Below, one piece after another: positions 1 through 4,600 of a stretch of DNA of 6,987 nucleotides. Within the stretch, counting starts at the first letter, position 1. Every line of letters begins with the position of its first letter. A model generated the notes under the pieces. It worked only from the letters and a program-made list of their open reading frames with translations. It searched no databases and was not told the DNA's origin. The DNA is from Tissierellia bacterium (GTDB lineage Bacteria; Bacillota_A; Clostridia; Tissierellales; Peptoniphilaceae), in the NCBI GenBank assembly GCA_012513395.1, contig JAAZCH010000097.1:1-6987 (forward strand), given 5' to 3'. Both the position numbers and the translations under genes were made by a program.

Positions 1-676
1 AGACAGAAGTTATTTCAGAGGACCTTGCTACTATTTGAGCCATTACCTCACTGACTTGTCTTGGGGTATAGAACTCTCCGGCCTTCTTACCTGACTCCAT
101 GGCAAATTGGCCTATTAAGTATTCATAGGCGTCTCCTAAAGCATCAGATTTTTGAAGAGCTACCATGTCAAGATCAGCAAAGAGCATTATTAAGGCCTGG
201 ACATTCTTACTTCTTTCATTTAGGTTTGAGCCTAGAGCTGTATCGTTTAAGTCAATGGCATTAGAGGCAAAAAGGCCCTTAAAGTCTCCACCGGAGCTAG
301 TAGAGCTAATGGTTCTTTCAAAGTTATTAAGCCCATCAGAAACCTTCTGGAGTTCAAAGCTGCCTTCATTTATATCCCTAACCCAAACCTGGTAGAGGTG
401 CTCAGGTTCAACATAGTAGCCTTGATAATTAAGGAAGCCCTGGTCAAGATCAGCTCCAAGTTCTTCGCTACCAAACCCATATTCTTCTAGCAAATCATCA
501 GTAATAGTAGACTTACTCCCAGATAGAACTTTAAAGGCCTCTAGGGTTTTATCAGATAAGAATTTATAGAACATAAGACCAAGCATGTAGTCCTTATACC
601 TGCTGGCATCCATGGAACCTCTTAGTTCATTAGCCCCTTCCCAGAGCCTACGTTTGATTTCTTCACTTGTAATCAT
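1..676 (-). CDS. hsdM: Type I restriction-modification methyltransferase subunit HsdM, N-terminal part (runs off the left edge)
   Basis: HsdM is the modification subunit of a type I restriction-modification system. With HsdS it transfers a methyl group from S-adenosylmethionine to N6 of adenine in a split target, and with HsdR it forms the restriction complex. About 225 codons are visible of an expected 500 or more. The N-terminus (LWEGANELRGSMDASRYKDY) matches the HsdM_N helical domain. Near residues 205-215 is GEFYTPRQVSEVM, the well-known segment just before the SAM-binding motif of N6_Mtase proteins. The NPPY catalytic motif lies outside the window. I chose the ATG at 676 because AAAGAGGAG lies 9 nt upstream and family members usually begin MITSEE-like. 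An in-frame ATG at 706 would add ten residues but has only a weak ribosome site and would sit about 5 nt from the predicted transcript start. hsdS and hsdR are presumably to the left. Confidence 0.95.
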   Translation of the reverse strand, partial: MITSEEIKRRLWEGANELRGSMDASRYKDYMLGLMFYKFLSDKTLEAFKVLSGSKSTITDDLLEEYGFGSEELGADLDQGFLNYQGYYVEPEHLYQVWVRDINEGSFELQKVSDGLNNFERTISSTSSGGDFKGLFASNAIDLNDTALGSNLNERSKNVQALIMLFADLDMVALQKSDALGDAYEYLIGQFAMESGKKAGEFYTPRQVSEVMAQIVARSSEITSV

Positions 677-717
677 TAATCCATTCTCCTCTTTATTACT
701 AGCCATAATTTTGTCCT

Positions 718-746
718 AATATAAACACATAACTGAGTATTTTAAA
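718..746 (-). promoter_or_regulatory. Possible promoter for hsdM
   Basis: On the minus strand TTTAAA (741-746) and TATATT (718-723) are separated by exactly 17 bp, a fair sigma-70-type match. The transcript would begin near 711, which favours the downstream hsdM start at 676. The -35 box overlaps one copy of a 12-bp direct repeat. AT-rich DNA gives such matches easily, so this is tentative. Confidence 0.35.
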
Positions 747-782
747 AAACAGTCTGCAATATGGTTCAGATGAGTATTTTAA
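734..782. repeat. 12-bp direct repeat upstream of hsdM
   Basis: TGAGTATTTTAA occurs perfectly at 734-745 and 771-782, 37 bp apart and in the same orientation. The proximal copy overlaps the predicted hsdM -35 element. This could be a paired binding site for a regulator of the restriction-modification genes. The function is inferred from position only. Confidence 0.55.
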
Positions 783-844
783 TTTCTCTAGTGCTACTTA
801 ATTGCAAAATACAAGCTAAAAAAACAAAAAAGTATTGTTATAAT

Positions 845-1126
845 TTAATCATCATTAGGTAAATACCACCCATGCTCACGACCTGACCTCGGTTTAGCAT
901 TTGGATTTTCTTTTTTATATTGTTCATTTAATCTGTCTACTTCAATTTCATCAAAAAAGAATAAAATGCGCTGTGCATCCGGATGTCCCTTAAGATATGC
1001 CTGTCTAACAATCTCTCTTTCTTTATAAAATTCTTCGTCTGGAATAACTCTGAGCTTCTTCCGGTTATATCTTTTTTTTATACCAGTACTATCTACAACT
1101 CTATATCTCCATTTTTTTATGCACAT
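845..1126 (-). CDS. Hypothetical 93-residue protein upstream of hsdM
   Basis: I do not recognise this protein. It is 93 residues long and strongly charged, with a basic N-terminal third (KKWRYRVVDSTGIKKRYNRKK) and a later acidic and aromatic stretch (RILFFFDEIEVDRLNEQY). It ends in a Gly/Trp-containing tail (GREHGWYLPNDD). There is no signal peptide, no membrane segment and no recognisable catalytic motif. The ATG at 1126 has a very strong ribosome site (TAGGAGGGG, 6 nt upstream), which argues that it is a real gene. It lies in the same orientation as hsdM, about 170 bp upstream, so it could be an accessory or regulator of the restriction system, or unrelated element cargo. A weak AACAA/TTGTT hairpin and T-rich run follow its stop codon, so it may be transcribed separately from hsdM. 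Confidence 0.75.
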   Translation of the reverse strand: MCIKKWRYRVVDSTGIKKRYNRKKLRVIPDEEFYKEREIVRQAYLKGHPDAQRILFFFDEIEVDRLNEQYKKENPNAKPRSGREHGWYLPNDD

Positions 1127-1138
1127 ATTTGCCCCTCC

Positions 1139-1200
1139 TATTTGAATAATCTAACACCACTATCATCTCATTCTTAAAGCCATTGGGAAGTATTCAAATA
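1139..1200. repeat. 10-bp inverted repeat in the leader of the 93-residue gene
   Basis: TATTTGAATA at 1139-1148 and TATTCAAATA at 1191-1200 are perfect inverted copies, 42 nt apart. The left arm abuts the ribosome site of the 845-1126 gene. The arms resemble the CATYTGAATA boxes in the divergent switch (4149-4158 and 4179-4188), sharing TTTGAATA or a one-base variant. A shared binding protein is possible but unproven. Confidence 0.4.
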
Positions 1201-1204
1201 ACAA

Positions 1205-1233
1205 TTTATATGAACAAGTCCAAGCAATTTAAA
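1205..1233 (-). promoter_or_regulatory. Possible promoter for the 93-residue gene
   Basis: On the minus strand TTTAAA (1228-1233) and TATAAA (1205-1210) are separated by 17 bp. It uses the same -35 hexamer and spacing as the promoter proposed for hsdM. It would give a leader of about 75 nt carrying the 10-bp inverted repeat. Confidence 0.35.
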
Positions 1234-1294
1234 TAAAACTAGTTTTCAAAAGATCTATACTACTTTTGATTAATATCAACAAATGGTCAAAAAG

Positions 1295-1308
1295 TGATTC
1301 TAGAATCA
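1295..1308. repeat. 14-bp perfect palindrome
   Basis: TGATTCTAGAATCA at 1295-1308 is perfectly self-complementary. A dimeric DNA-binding protein could use it, but no neighbour gives its role. It lies in the middle of the non-coding region. Confidence 0.4.
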
Positions 1309-1493
1309 ATGCTAAGCAGCTGCAAAAAAAGCTAATCAACACATTTTTTAAATACGATTTATAGTAATTGGGTGATTTGTTTAATTATAATTACCATATC
1401 ATATTCTCAAGAATTCTGTGAGTAAAAACTTGTTGTTTAATTTGATTTTCTTTGGGTTGCCAATAATAGAATTACAAGTCTATTTCAATATCA

Positions 1494-1826
1494 TTATCGT
1501 TTATCTATAAACTTTTTCATATAGTAATCTGTTGCCTCTTTAAACACCTTTGACCAGTTACCTTCATAGCTTAGATCTACATCCATCCAATGAGCCTTAT
1601 TTAGTTCAGGATTGGCCTTAACGATCTCGTTAAGCATTACTATCATTACAGCTGTTTTGAAGTTTATAGCCTCTACTAGTGACTCCAATGAGCTACCATT
1701 GTTTTCTTTATTGCTCTCTTTTCCCATCTCTCGATCAATCAGTTCCCTCAAATAGGCAGATGCATTACCCCTATTTGAAAGAAATTCGTGTTGCTCCTTT
1801 GTTATCTTGTAAGAATTATTAACCAT
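1494..1826 (-). CDS. Small protein with ribbon-helix-helix-like N-terminus, 110 residues
   Basis: The first 30 or so residues (SYKITKEQHEFLSNRGNASAYLRELIDREM) have the beta-strand, helix, turn, helix pattern of ribbon-helix-helix proteins in Bacillota plasmids and integrative elements. Such proteins bind DNA as dimers and control their own operon, partition or mobilization. The C-terminal part has a hydrophobic helix (INFKTAVMIVMLNEIVKA) and an aromatic tail, probably for oligomerisation or partner contact. It is the third gene of the cluster. I chose the ATG at 1826 because AAAGGAG lies 8 nt upstream. A GTG at 1850 in the same frame, 5 nt after GGAGG at the end of the previous gene, would add eight residues and cannot be excluded. 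Two stop codons in a row (TAA TGA) end the frame. The exact function is unknown. Confidence 0.8.
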   Translation of the reverse strand: MVNNSYKITKEQHEFLSNRGNASAYLRELIDREMGKESNKENNGSSLESLVEAINFKTAVMIVMLNEIVKANPELNKAHWMDVDLSYEGNWSKVFKEATDYYMKKFIDKR

Positions 1827-1850
1827 AAAATATTCTCCTTTCTGTTCCAC

Positions 1851-2117
1851 TTATTCCTCCTCTGCCCTAACTATTTTAACCTGATAAGAAATATGTAGGA
1901 CCTCTTCTTTAACCAGGTTTCTATCCTTTGAATCCAGTTCATTCACAAGATTGGCTAAGTTGTTTTTAATAGACTTCAGCTCGCTCATATACTCATTTAG
2001 GGATTCATTTATTTCTGAGTTAGTAGGGGTTGCTTCTGGACCTACTGACTTCTTCCTGTAGTTATCCTTTATAAACTCCAGTTCCTCTTCCGTAAGTAGA
2101 GCTCTAATCCTTTTCAT
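1851..2117 (-). CDS. Hypothetical 88-residue protein, middle gene of the cluster
   Basis: I do not recognise a named family. It begins with a short basic segment (MKRIRALLTEEELEFIKDNYRKK) that could be a small DNA-binding or helical module. A low-complexity linker rich in Pro, Thr, Ser and Glu follows (about residues 25-36). A long amphipathic helix of probable coiled-coil type then covers about residues 36-85 (LNEYMSELKSIKNNLANLV and onwards). The start overlaps the stop of the upstream gene by four bases (ATGA), and GAGG precedes it inside that gene, so the two are translationally coupled. The next gene begins at or just after its stop. Its context suggests a partner of the neighbouring ribbon-helix-helix proteins, for example in plasmid maintenance or mobilization; this is inference. 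Confidence 0.75.
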   Translation of the reverse strand: MKRIRALLTEEELEFIKDNYRKKSVGPEATPTNSEINESLNEYMSELKSIKNNLANLVNELDSKDRNLVKEEVLHISYQVKIVRAEEE

Positions 2118-2347
2118 AACTTCCTCAATTTATTGTCAAGTGAAAGCAGTACTGCCTTTACATCCATGAGTAATATTTTAGAATCTTCAAGTGTTTTATG
2201 AAGTGGATTTTCTTCCAGTAGCCGCCCATCTACATAATCCTTTAAGACATTTCTTAGAAGTTCTTCCCTGCTAATACCGTATAGTATTGCTAATTCATTG
2301 AGCTTATTAACCACTCTTGGTTCCATTTTTCTAACCTTAATATCCAC
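2114..2347 (-). CDS. Ribbon-helix-helix (CopG/Arc-like) DNA-binding protein, 77 residues
   Basis: Residues 2-38 (DIKVRKMEPRVVNKLNELAI, then LYGISREELLRNVLKDYVDG) show the classic pattern of a basic beta-strand, a helix, a Gly turn and a second helix. This is the ribbon-helix-helix fold, which binds inverted repeats in the major groove as a dimer. The C-terminal half is a leucine-rich helix (DSKILLMDVKAVLLSLDNKL), likely a coiled coil. Translation starts at GTG (2345-2347) with AAAGGAG 7 nt upstream. It is the first gene of a three-gene cluster, overlaps the next by four bases, and follows a well-formed promoter whose -35 box is covered by an inverted repeat. Autoregulation is therefore likely. 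Such proteins in mobile elements act as MobC-like relaxosome factors, partition proteins or copy-control repressors. No relaxase is visible to choose between these. Confidence 0.85.
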   Translation of the reverse strand: MDIKVRKMEPRVVNKLNELAILYGISREELLRNVLKDYVDGRLLEENPLHKTLEDSKILLMDVKAVLLSLDNKLRKL

Positions 2348-2402
2348 TGTGCTTCTCCTTTCTTAGTCATAACAATCTGAGTTTTGCTTTTCTTTTTACT
2401 TT

Positions 2403-2431
2403 ATTAGAAAGCAGGATAAGGGATTTGTCAC
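2403..2431 (-). promoter_or_regulatory. Promoter of the ribbon-helix-helix gene cluster
   Basis: On the minus strand GTGACA (2426-2431) and TCTAAT (2403-2408) are separated by 17 bp, each five of six matches to the sigma-70-type consensus. The transcript would begin near 2396, giving a leader of about 50 nt before the GTG start. The -35 box overlaps the left arm of the inverted repeat at 2428-2444, a natural operator for a ribbon-helix-helix repressor. Confidence 0.6.
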
Positions 2432-2444
2432 CAAGGGCTGGTGA
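2428..2444. repeat. Inverted repeat over the -35 box, hairpin 1
   Basis: TCACCA (2428-2433) and TGGTGA (2439-2444) are perfect inverted copies with a 5-nt spacer, AGGGC. The repeat directly abuts a second hairpin at 2445. It may be an operator of the ribbon-helix-helix protein, part of an origin, or both. Confidence 0.6.
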
Positions 2445-2461
2445 GCTTGGCAGTGCCAAGC
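2445..2461. repeat. Inverted repeat, hairpin 2
   Basis: GCTTGGC (2445-2451) and GCCAAGC (2455-2461) form a 7-bp stem with a 3-nt loop, AGT. There is no gap between it and hairpin 1. No T-run follows on either strand, so it is not a simple terminator. The back-to-back arrangement suggests a protein-recognition or nicking site. Confidence 0.6.
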
Positions 2462-2495
2462 AATCAGGGAGGGTACAGCCACATTTCATAGGTGC

Positions 2496-2518
2496 CTTAT
2501 CTGGGGCCAAAAGATAAG
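2496..2518. repeat. Inverted repeat, hairpin 3
   Basis: CTTATCT (2496-2502) and AGATAAG (2512-2518) form a 7-bp stem with a 9-nt GC-containing loop. It lies between hairpin 2 and the iterons. A polyA-rich stretch follows on the plus strand, which does not suit a plus-strand terminator. Confidence 0.5.
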
Positions 2519-2540
2519 AAAAACAAGCTATTTTCCTGCA

Positions 2541-2610
2541 AATATCACTTAATATCTCACTATCACCAAATATCACCCTTTTTCACTGCTAGTATCACCG
2601 AATATCACCC
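2541..2610. repeat. Iteron array, AATATCACC-like units phased mostly at 10 bp
   Basis: TATCAC starts at 2543, 2561, 2571, 2593 and 2603. Degenerate copies start at 2553 (TATCTCAC) and 2581 (TTTCAC). Most neighbouring units are 10 bp apart, so they face the same side of the helix. A longer duplicated block is seen at 2561-2579 and 2593-2611 (TATCACCRAATATCACCCT, one mismatch in 19). This is the pattern of initiator-binding iterons. It begins about a dozen bases beyond the Rep stop codon, so Rep is the likely ligand. Confidence 0.75.
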
Positions 2611-2621
2611 TACTATTCTGG

Positions 2622-3575
2622 TCATAATTTTATTCCCAGGCCCCTATATTTCCTATTTTTTTCATCCCTATATTTCTTTAGCTCCTCCTTTTCTTTCTTC
2701 ATTTCTTCCTGATTATTCTTAGCCTTATAAAAAGATGAGGCAGTATTCGGTGCATTGTAAAGGGATGTTAAGAGATAGGATTTGATGTTCTTCACATCTG
2801 GTTTTGTTCTTTCCAAGGACTCAACTAAGTAGATAAGATGATCCTGATTTAGTCTTTTAAATTGCTCCTGGACAAGGCTTATCTTCATATCTCTTCCAGC
2901 TATTTTTATCCTCCCCTCCTCATGCATGAATACTTCTGCAACTAAATCCACAAGATTATCCAGCCAAGGACTTACCTCAGAAGAAATATTTATAAGTCCA
3001 TCATATCCAATCAAACCTTCTACATAGCTCCTAGCTTCCTCTCTAGAACTAAACTTTTCTGATGGATAGATAGAGTTAGTCTCTGTATAGTTAATCTCTG
3101 CTTGTTTGTAGATATGCTCATTATGGACATATGCATCTGCCCAGTTTGGACTTTTGACCATTTCACCATTTTGGGGATATGGCTTTTCCTTTGATTCATT
3201 CTTTTCTTTTTCTTTGTTTTCTTCCTTATGTTCCCTGATTAGTTTGTCTAGAACATCATGGTCAATTGCATACCACTTTGTTCTATCACTACTGCTAAAG
3301 TTAAAGGTCCCTGTTATAAAAACACCTAATGTTTCTAGCCTATGAATCGTCCTACGTACAGTACTAAAGCTCCAAAAAGAAAAGTAATTTTCATGCCAGT
3401 CTTTTAGGCTATTGTAGGTCCAGTAGCGGCCCTCATAGTAGTTTCTACCTGCCTCTTCATTGATGCTTAACCAGTACTGCATTTGTTGAATAACTACAGC
3501 TTCATTTAGCCCAAGAGCCAGGGCAATATCTGGATTAATTAACATGGGTGGTGAATCATAAAAATATTTGCTCAT
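2622..3575 (-). CDS. Replication initiator, phage-type winged-helix N-terminus with DUF6017-like C-terminus
   Basis: The protein has 317 residues. Residues 10-110 (PMLINPDIALALGLNEAVVI, QMQYWL, TVRRTIHRLETLGVF, TKWYAID) match the helix-turn-helix/winged-helix N-terminus of phage and island replication proteins. A Lys/Glu-rich linker spans about 112-135. Residues about 182-290 (GLIGYDGLINI, IKIAGRDM, VKNIKSYLLTSLYNAP) resemble DUF6017, the C-terminal domain often attached to RepA_N initiators of Bacillota plasmids and integrative elements. The tail is a basic coiled coil. It probably binds the iterons just past its own stop codon and recruits the host helicase. The ATG at 3575 has two strong ribosome sites in tandem (GGAGGAAGGAGG). 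It is the third gene of the leftward operon. A TTGACA box on the minus strand (3662-3667) could give it an extra promoter, but the matching -10 is poor. Confidence 0.85.
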   Translation of the reverse strand: MSKYFYDSPPMLINPDIALALGLNEAVVIQQMQYWLSINEEAGRNYYEGRYWTYNSLKDWHENYFSFWSFSTVRRTIHRLETLGVFITGTFNFSSSDRTKWYAIDHDVLDKLIREHKEENKEKEKNESKEKPYPQNGEMVKSPNWADAYVHNEHIYKQAEINYTETNSIYPSEKFSSREEARSYVEGLIGYDGLINISSEVSPWLDNLVDLVAEVFMHEEGRIKIAGRDMKISLVQEQFKRLNQDHLIYLVESLERTKPDVKNIKSYLLTSLYNAPNTASSFYKAKNNQEEMKKEKEELKKYRDEKNRKYRGLGIKL

Positions 3576-3676
3576 TGGCCTCCTTCCTCCTTCTTAAATT
3601 CTTAAGAGCCTTCCTGCTTAAGCTTCGCAGCCAAGCCTTAGTTATTAATAATAAACCTCTATGTCAACTCGTAAAT

Positions 3677-3883
3677 TTATAGATCCTCGAACTCCTTATC
3701 TATAATCAGAGGTCTTGCCCCATATTTCATATATGTTTCAAGAGCTTCTCTACTGATGTGATAGTTCTTACGTCCCATCTCAACACAGACCCCAATTGGT
3801 AAGATTCCTGTTTCAATTCCCATCTTCACAAAATCTGTTGACTTACCCAAAATTTTTGCTGCTTCCTTTACTGTTAAATTCAT
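3677..3883 (-). CDS. Excisionase-like helix-turn-helix protein, 68 residues
   Basis: A small HTH_17/MerR-type winged-helix protein. Residues 3-25 (LTVKEAAKILGKSTDFVKMG) form the helix-turn-helix. Residues 29-53 (PIGVCVEMGRKNYHISREAL and onwards) give the wing and final helix, the layout of Xis-type recombination directionality factors. Such proteins bend DNA at the attachment site, drive integrase towards excision and can also regulate transcription. It starts two bases after the stop of the Cro-like gene, with GGAGAAG inside that gene as ribosome site, so the two are one operon. Position between a Cro-like regulator and Rep, in an element with a tyrosine integrase, supports the Xis reading. 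A purely transcriptional role cannot be excluded. Confidence 0.8.
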   Translation of the reverse strand: MNLTVKEAAKILGKSTDFVKMGIETGILPIGVCVEMGRKNYHISREALETYMKYGARPLIIDKEFEDL

Positions 3884-3885
3884 TT

Positions 3886-4101
3886 TTACTTCTCCATTTC
3901 TAATTCTCTGTAGAATAAATACTCAATAGTCTTTTCGGGAAAGAAGGTCTCCCTGATGGTGCAGGCTTCTGCTATCGAGAAAGCTCTTTCTCCATTTAGT
4001 TTTTTATTAACTGTTTCTCGATGCAGATTTAGGACGTAAGAAAGAACTTCTATAGACAAATTCTTCCTCTCCAGTTCATCTTTTAAATTCGAATAATCCA
4101 T
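3886..4101 (-). CDS. Cro-like helix-turn-helix regulator, 71 residues
   Basis: Residues 5-50 (LKDELERKNLSIEVLSYVLN, LHRETVNKKLNGERAFSIAE) form a Cro/CI-type helix-turn-helix, with the recognition helix near 27-36. The remainder is a short helical tail (FFPEKTIEYLFYREL). It is the first gene of the leftward operon, divergent from the CI-like repressor, the usual position of a Cro-type antirepressor or early regulator in phages and integrative elements. The ATG at 4101 follows AAAGGGG by five bases. The promoter in front is a perfect TTGACA-17-TATAAT. The protein probably represses the divergent repressor promoter, its own promoter, or both, setting a two-state switch. The family fold is clear; the regulatory logic is inferred from arrangement. 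Confidence 0.85.
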   Translation of the reverse strand: MDYSNLKDELERKNLSIEVLSYVLNLHRETVNKKLNGERAFSIAEACTIRETFFPEKTIEYLFYRELEMEK

Positions 4102-4138
4102 TCGTACCCCTTTCTACGCTGTTGCGTTATTTTCTTTT

Positions 4139-4167
4139 ATTATATTTGCATCTGAATAACTTGTCAA
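4139..4167 (-). promoter_or_regulatory. Consensus sigma-70-type promoter for the cro-xis-rep operon
   Basis: On the minus strand TTGACA (4162-4167) and TATAAT (4139-4144) are both perfect hexamers with a 17-bp spacer. Such a strong promoter must be held by a repressor in the quiescent element, which fits the operator candidate just downstream at 4121-4130. Confidence 0.85.
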
Positions 4168-4188
4168 TGATTTATGCTCATTTGAATA
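4149..4188. repeat. Second pair of direct repeats in the switch, CATYTGAATA
   Basis: CATCTGAATA (4149-4158) lies inside the spacer of the leftward promoter, and CATTTGAATA (4179-4188) lies just upstream of both promoters' -35 boxes. They are 30 bp apart, three helical turns, in the same orientation. This could be a second class of operator, for instance for the Cro-like protein. Confidence 0.45.
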
Positions 4189-4194
4189 TATTTC

Positions 4195-4223
4195 TTTACA
4201 AGGTTGCGTAATAATGCTATAGT
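4195..4223 (+). promoter_or_regulatory. Promoter of the CI-like repressor gene
   Basis: TTTACA (4195-4200) and TATAGT (4218-4223) have a 17-bp spacer, five of six matches each. The operator candidate GTTGCGTAAT sits in the spacer, implying autoregulation. The transcript would begin near 4230, leaving a short leader with AAAGGAGG five bases before the ATG. Confidence 0.75.
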
Positions 4224-4249
4224 GAGTTTAGGATTTAAAGGAGGATAAG

Positions 4250-4558
4250 ATGTCATTTGGAAAACAATTGGCTAAGATTCTAGCTGAAAAAGGAACCAAT
4301 GCTAATGAGCTCTCTAAAAAAATAGGTGTGCCAGCATCAACTATATACTCAATGATCAATAGGAACAGCAAGAGGACTGATGTAGATATTCTTGTAAAAA
4401 TAGCTGACGCTTTAGATATGACAATCGATGAGCTACTAGGAGTTACAAGTAAACAGACTCCACAGACTATTGCTGCCCACTCTGACCATGACCTCTCAGA
4501 AGAAGAACAGGAAAAAGTAAGAGATTATATTGCATTTTTGATTTCACAAAAAAAATAA
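4250..4558 (+). CDS. XRE-family CI-like repressor, 102 residues
   Basis: Residues 4-62 (GKQLAKILAEKGTNANELSK, KIGVPASTIYSMINRNSKRT, DVDILVKIADALDMTIDELL) form a complete HTH_3 Cro/CI domain with the recognition helix near 28-37. The C-terminal region contains IAAHSDHDLSEEEQEKVRDY, a tail common in short XRE regulators of Bacillota mobile elements and thought to aid dimer formation. It lacks the S24 peptidase domain of LexA-like repressors, and no ImmA-type protease gene is adjacent, so the release signal is not obvious. The gene is divergent from the cro-xis-rep operon and upstream of the integrase in the same direction, as in ICEBs1-like elements and phage satellites. The start is set by AAAGGAGG five bases upstream. 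It likely maintains quiescence by binding the operators at 4121 and 4203. Confidence 0.9.
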   Translation: MSFGKQLAKILAEKGTNANELSKKIGVPASTIYSMINRNSKRTDVDILVKIADALDMTIDELLGVTSKQTPQTIAAHSDHDLSEEEQEKVRDYIAFLISQKK

Positions 4559-4589
4559 TCCTTTCTAATCCACTGGATTCAGAAAGGAT
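4558..4589 (-). terminator. Long hairpin at the repressor stop; terminator reading on the minus strand
   Basis: ATCCTTTCT-AATCC (4558-4571) pairs with GGATT-AGAAAGGAT (4575-4589, with C4580 bulged) across a 3-nt loop, a 14-bp stem. On the plus strand no T-run follows. On the minus strand it is followed by TATTTTTTTT, so it looks like an intrinsic terminator for leftward transcription. It would stop transcripts antisense to int before they enter the repressor gene, while letting rightward transcription pass to int. Confidence 0.6.
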
Positions 4590-4600
4590 AATTAACTAAA

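Larger units (their letters stand above)
1127..1493. other. 367-bp AT-rich non-coding region
   Basis: No convincing gene was found on either strand. It separates the 93-residue gene from the end of the ribbon-helix-helix cluster. It holds a possible minus-strand promoter (1205-1233), a 10-bp inverted repeat (1139-1148 with 1191-1200), a 14-bp perfect palindrome (1295-1308), TTGAT/ATCAA arms with a 4-nt spacer (1266-1279) and nested small inverted repeats around 1403-1422. No clear intrinsic terminator follows the gene ending at 1494. This density of symmetry fits a regulatory region or a junction between element modules. Confidence 0.6.
2348..2621. other. Putative replication origin region (iterons and hairpins)
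   Basis: This 274-bp non-coding stretch lies directly 3' of the replication initiator gene and before the ribbon-helix-helix cluster. It contains an iteron array at 2541-2610, three hairpins (2428-2444, 2445-2461 and 2496-2518) and the promoter of the next genes. Rep-proximal iterons are the usual layout of theta-type origins, which makes this the best origin candidate. The hairpins could also belong to a transfer origin or a single-strand origin. An open frame on the minus strand through the array has unconvincing composition and was not accepted. Confidence 0.6.
4121..4212. promoter_or_regulatory. Paired operator candidates GTTGCGTWAT
   Basis: GTTGCGTTAT (4121-4130) and GTTGCGTAAT (4203-4212) are near-identical and in the same orientation, 82 bp apart. 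The first covers the predicted transcript start of the cro-like operon. The second lies inside the -35/-10 spacer of the repressor promoter. A single regulator bound at both would shut off leftward transcription and control its own gene. They are the most G+C-containing words in an otherwise AT-only region, which makes chance less likely. Confidence 0.6.

Noticed and set aside
61..395. Two overlapping plus-strand open frames opposite hsdM
   Set aside because: They lie antisense to a clear HsdM coding sequence and have no family resemblance.
983..1177. Plus-strand frame opposite the 93-residue gene
   Set aside because: The minus-strand gene has a far stronger ribosome site, and this frame has low-complexity, Ser/Phe-rich composition typical of an antisense shadow.
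2367..2576. Minus-strand open frame of 69 codons through the hairpins and iterons
   Set aside because: It coincides with the iterons and hairpins, its Cys/Pro/Leu composition is unlike the neighbouring proteins, its ribosome site is mediocre and no family is recognised. The repeat structure explains this DNA better.
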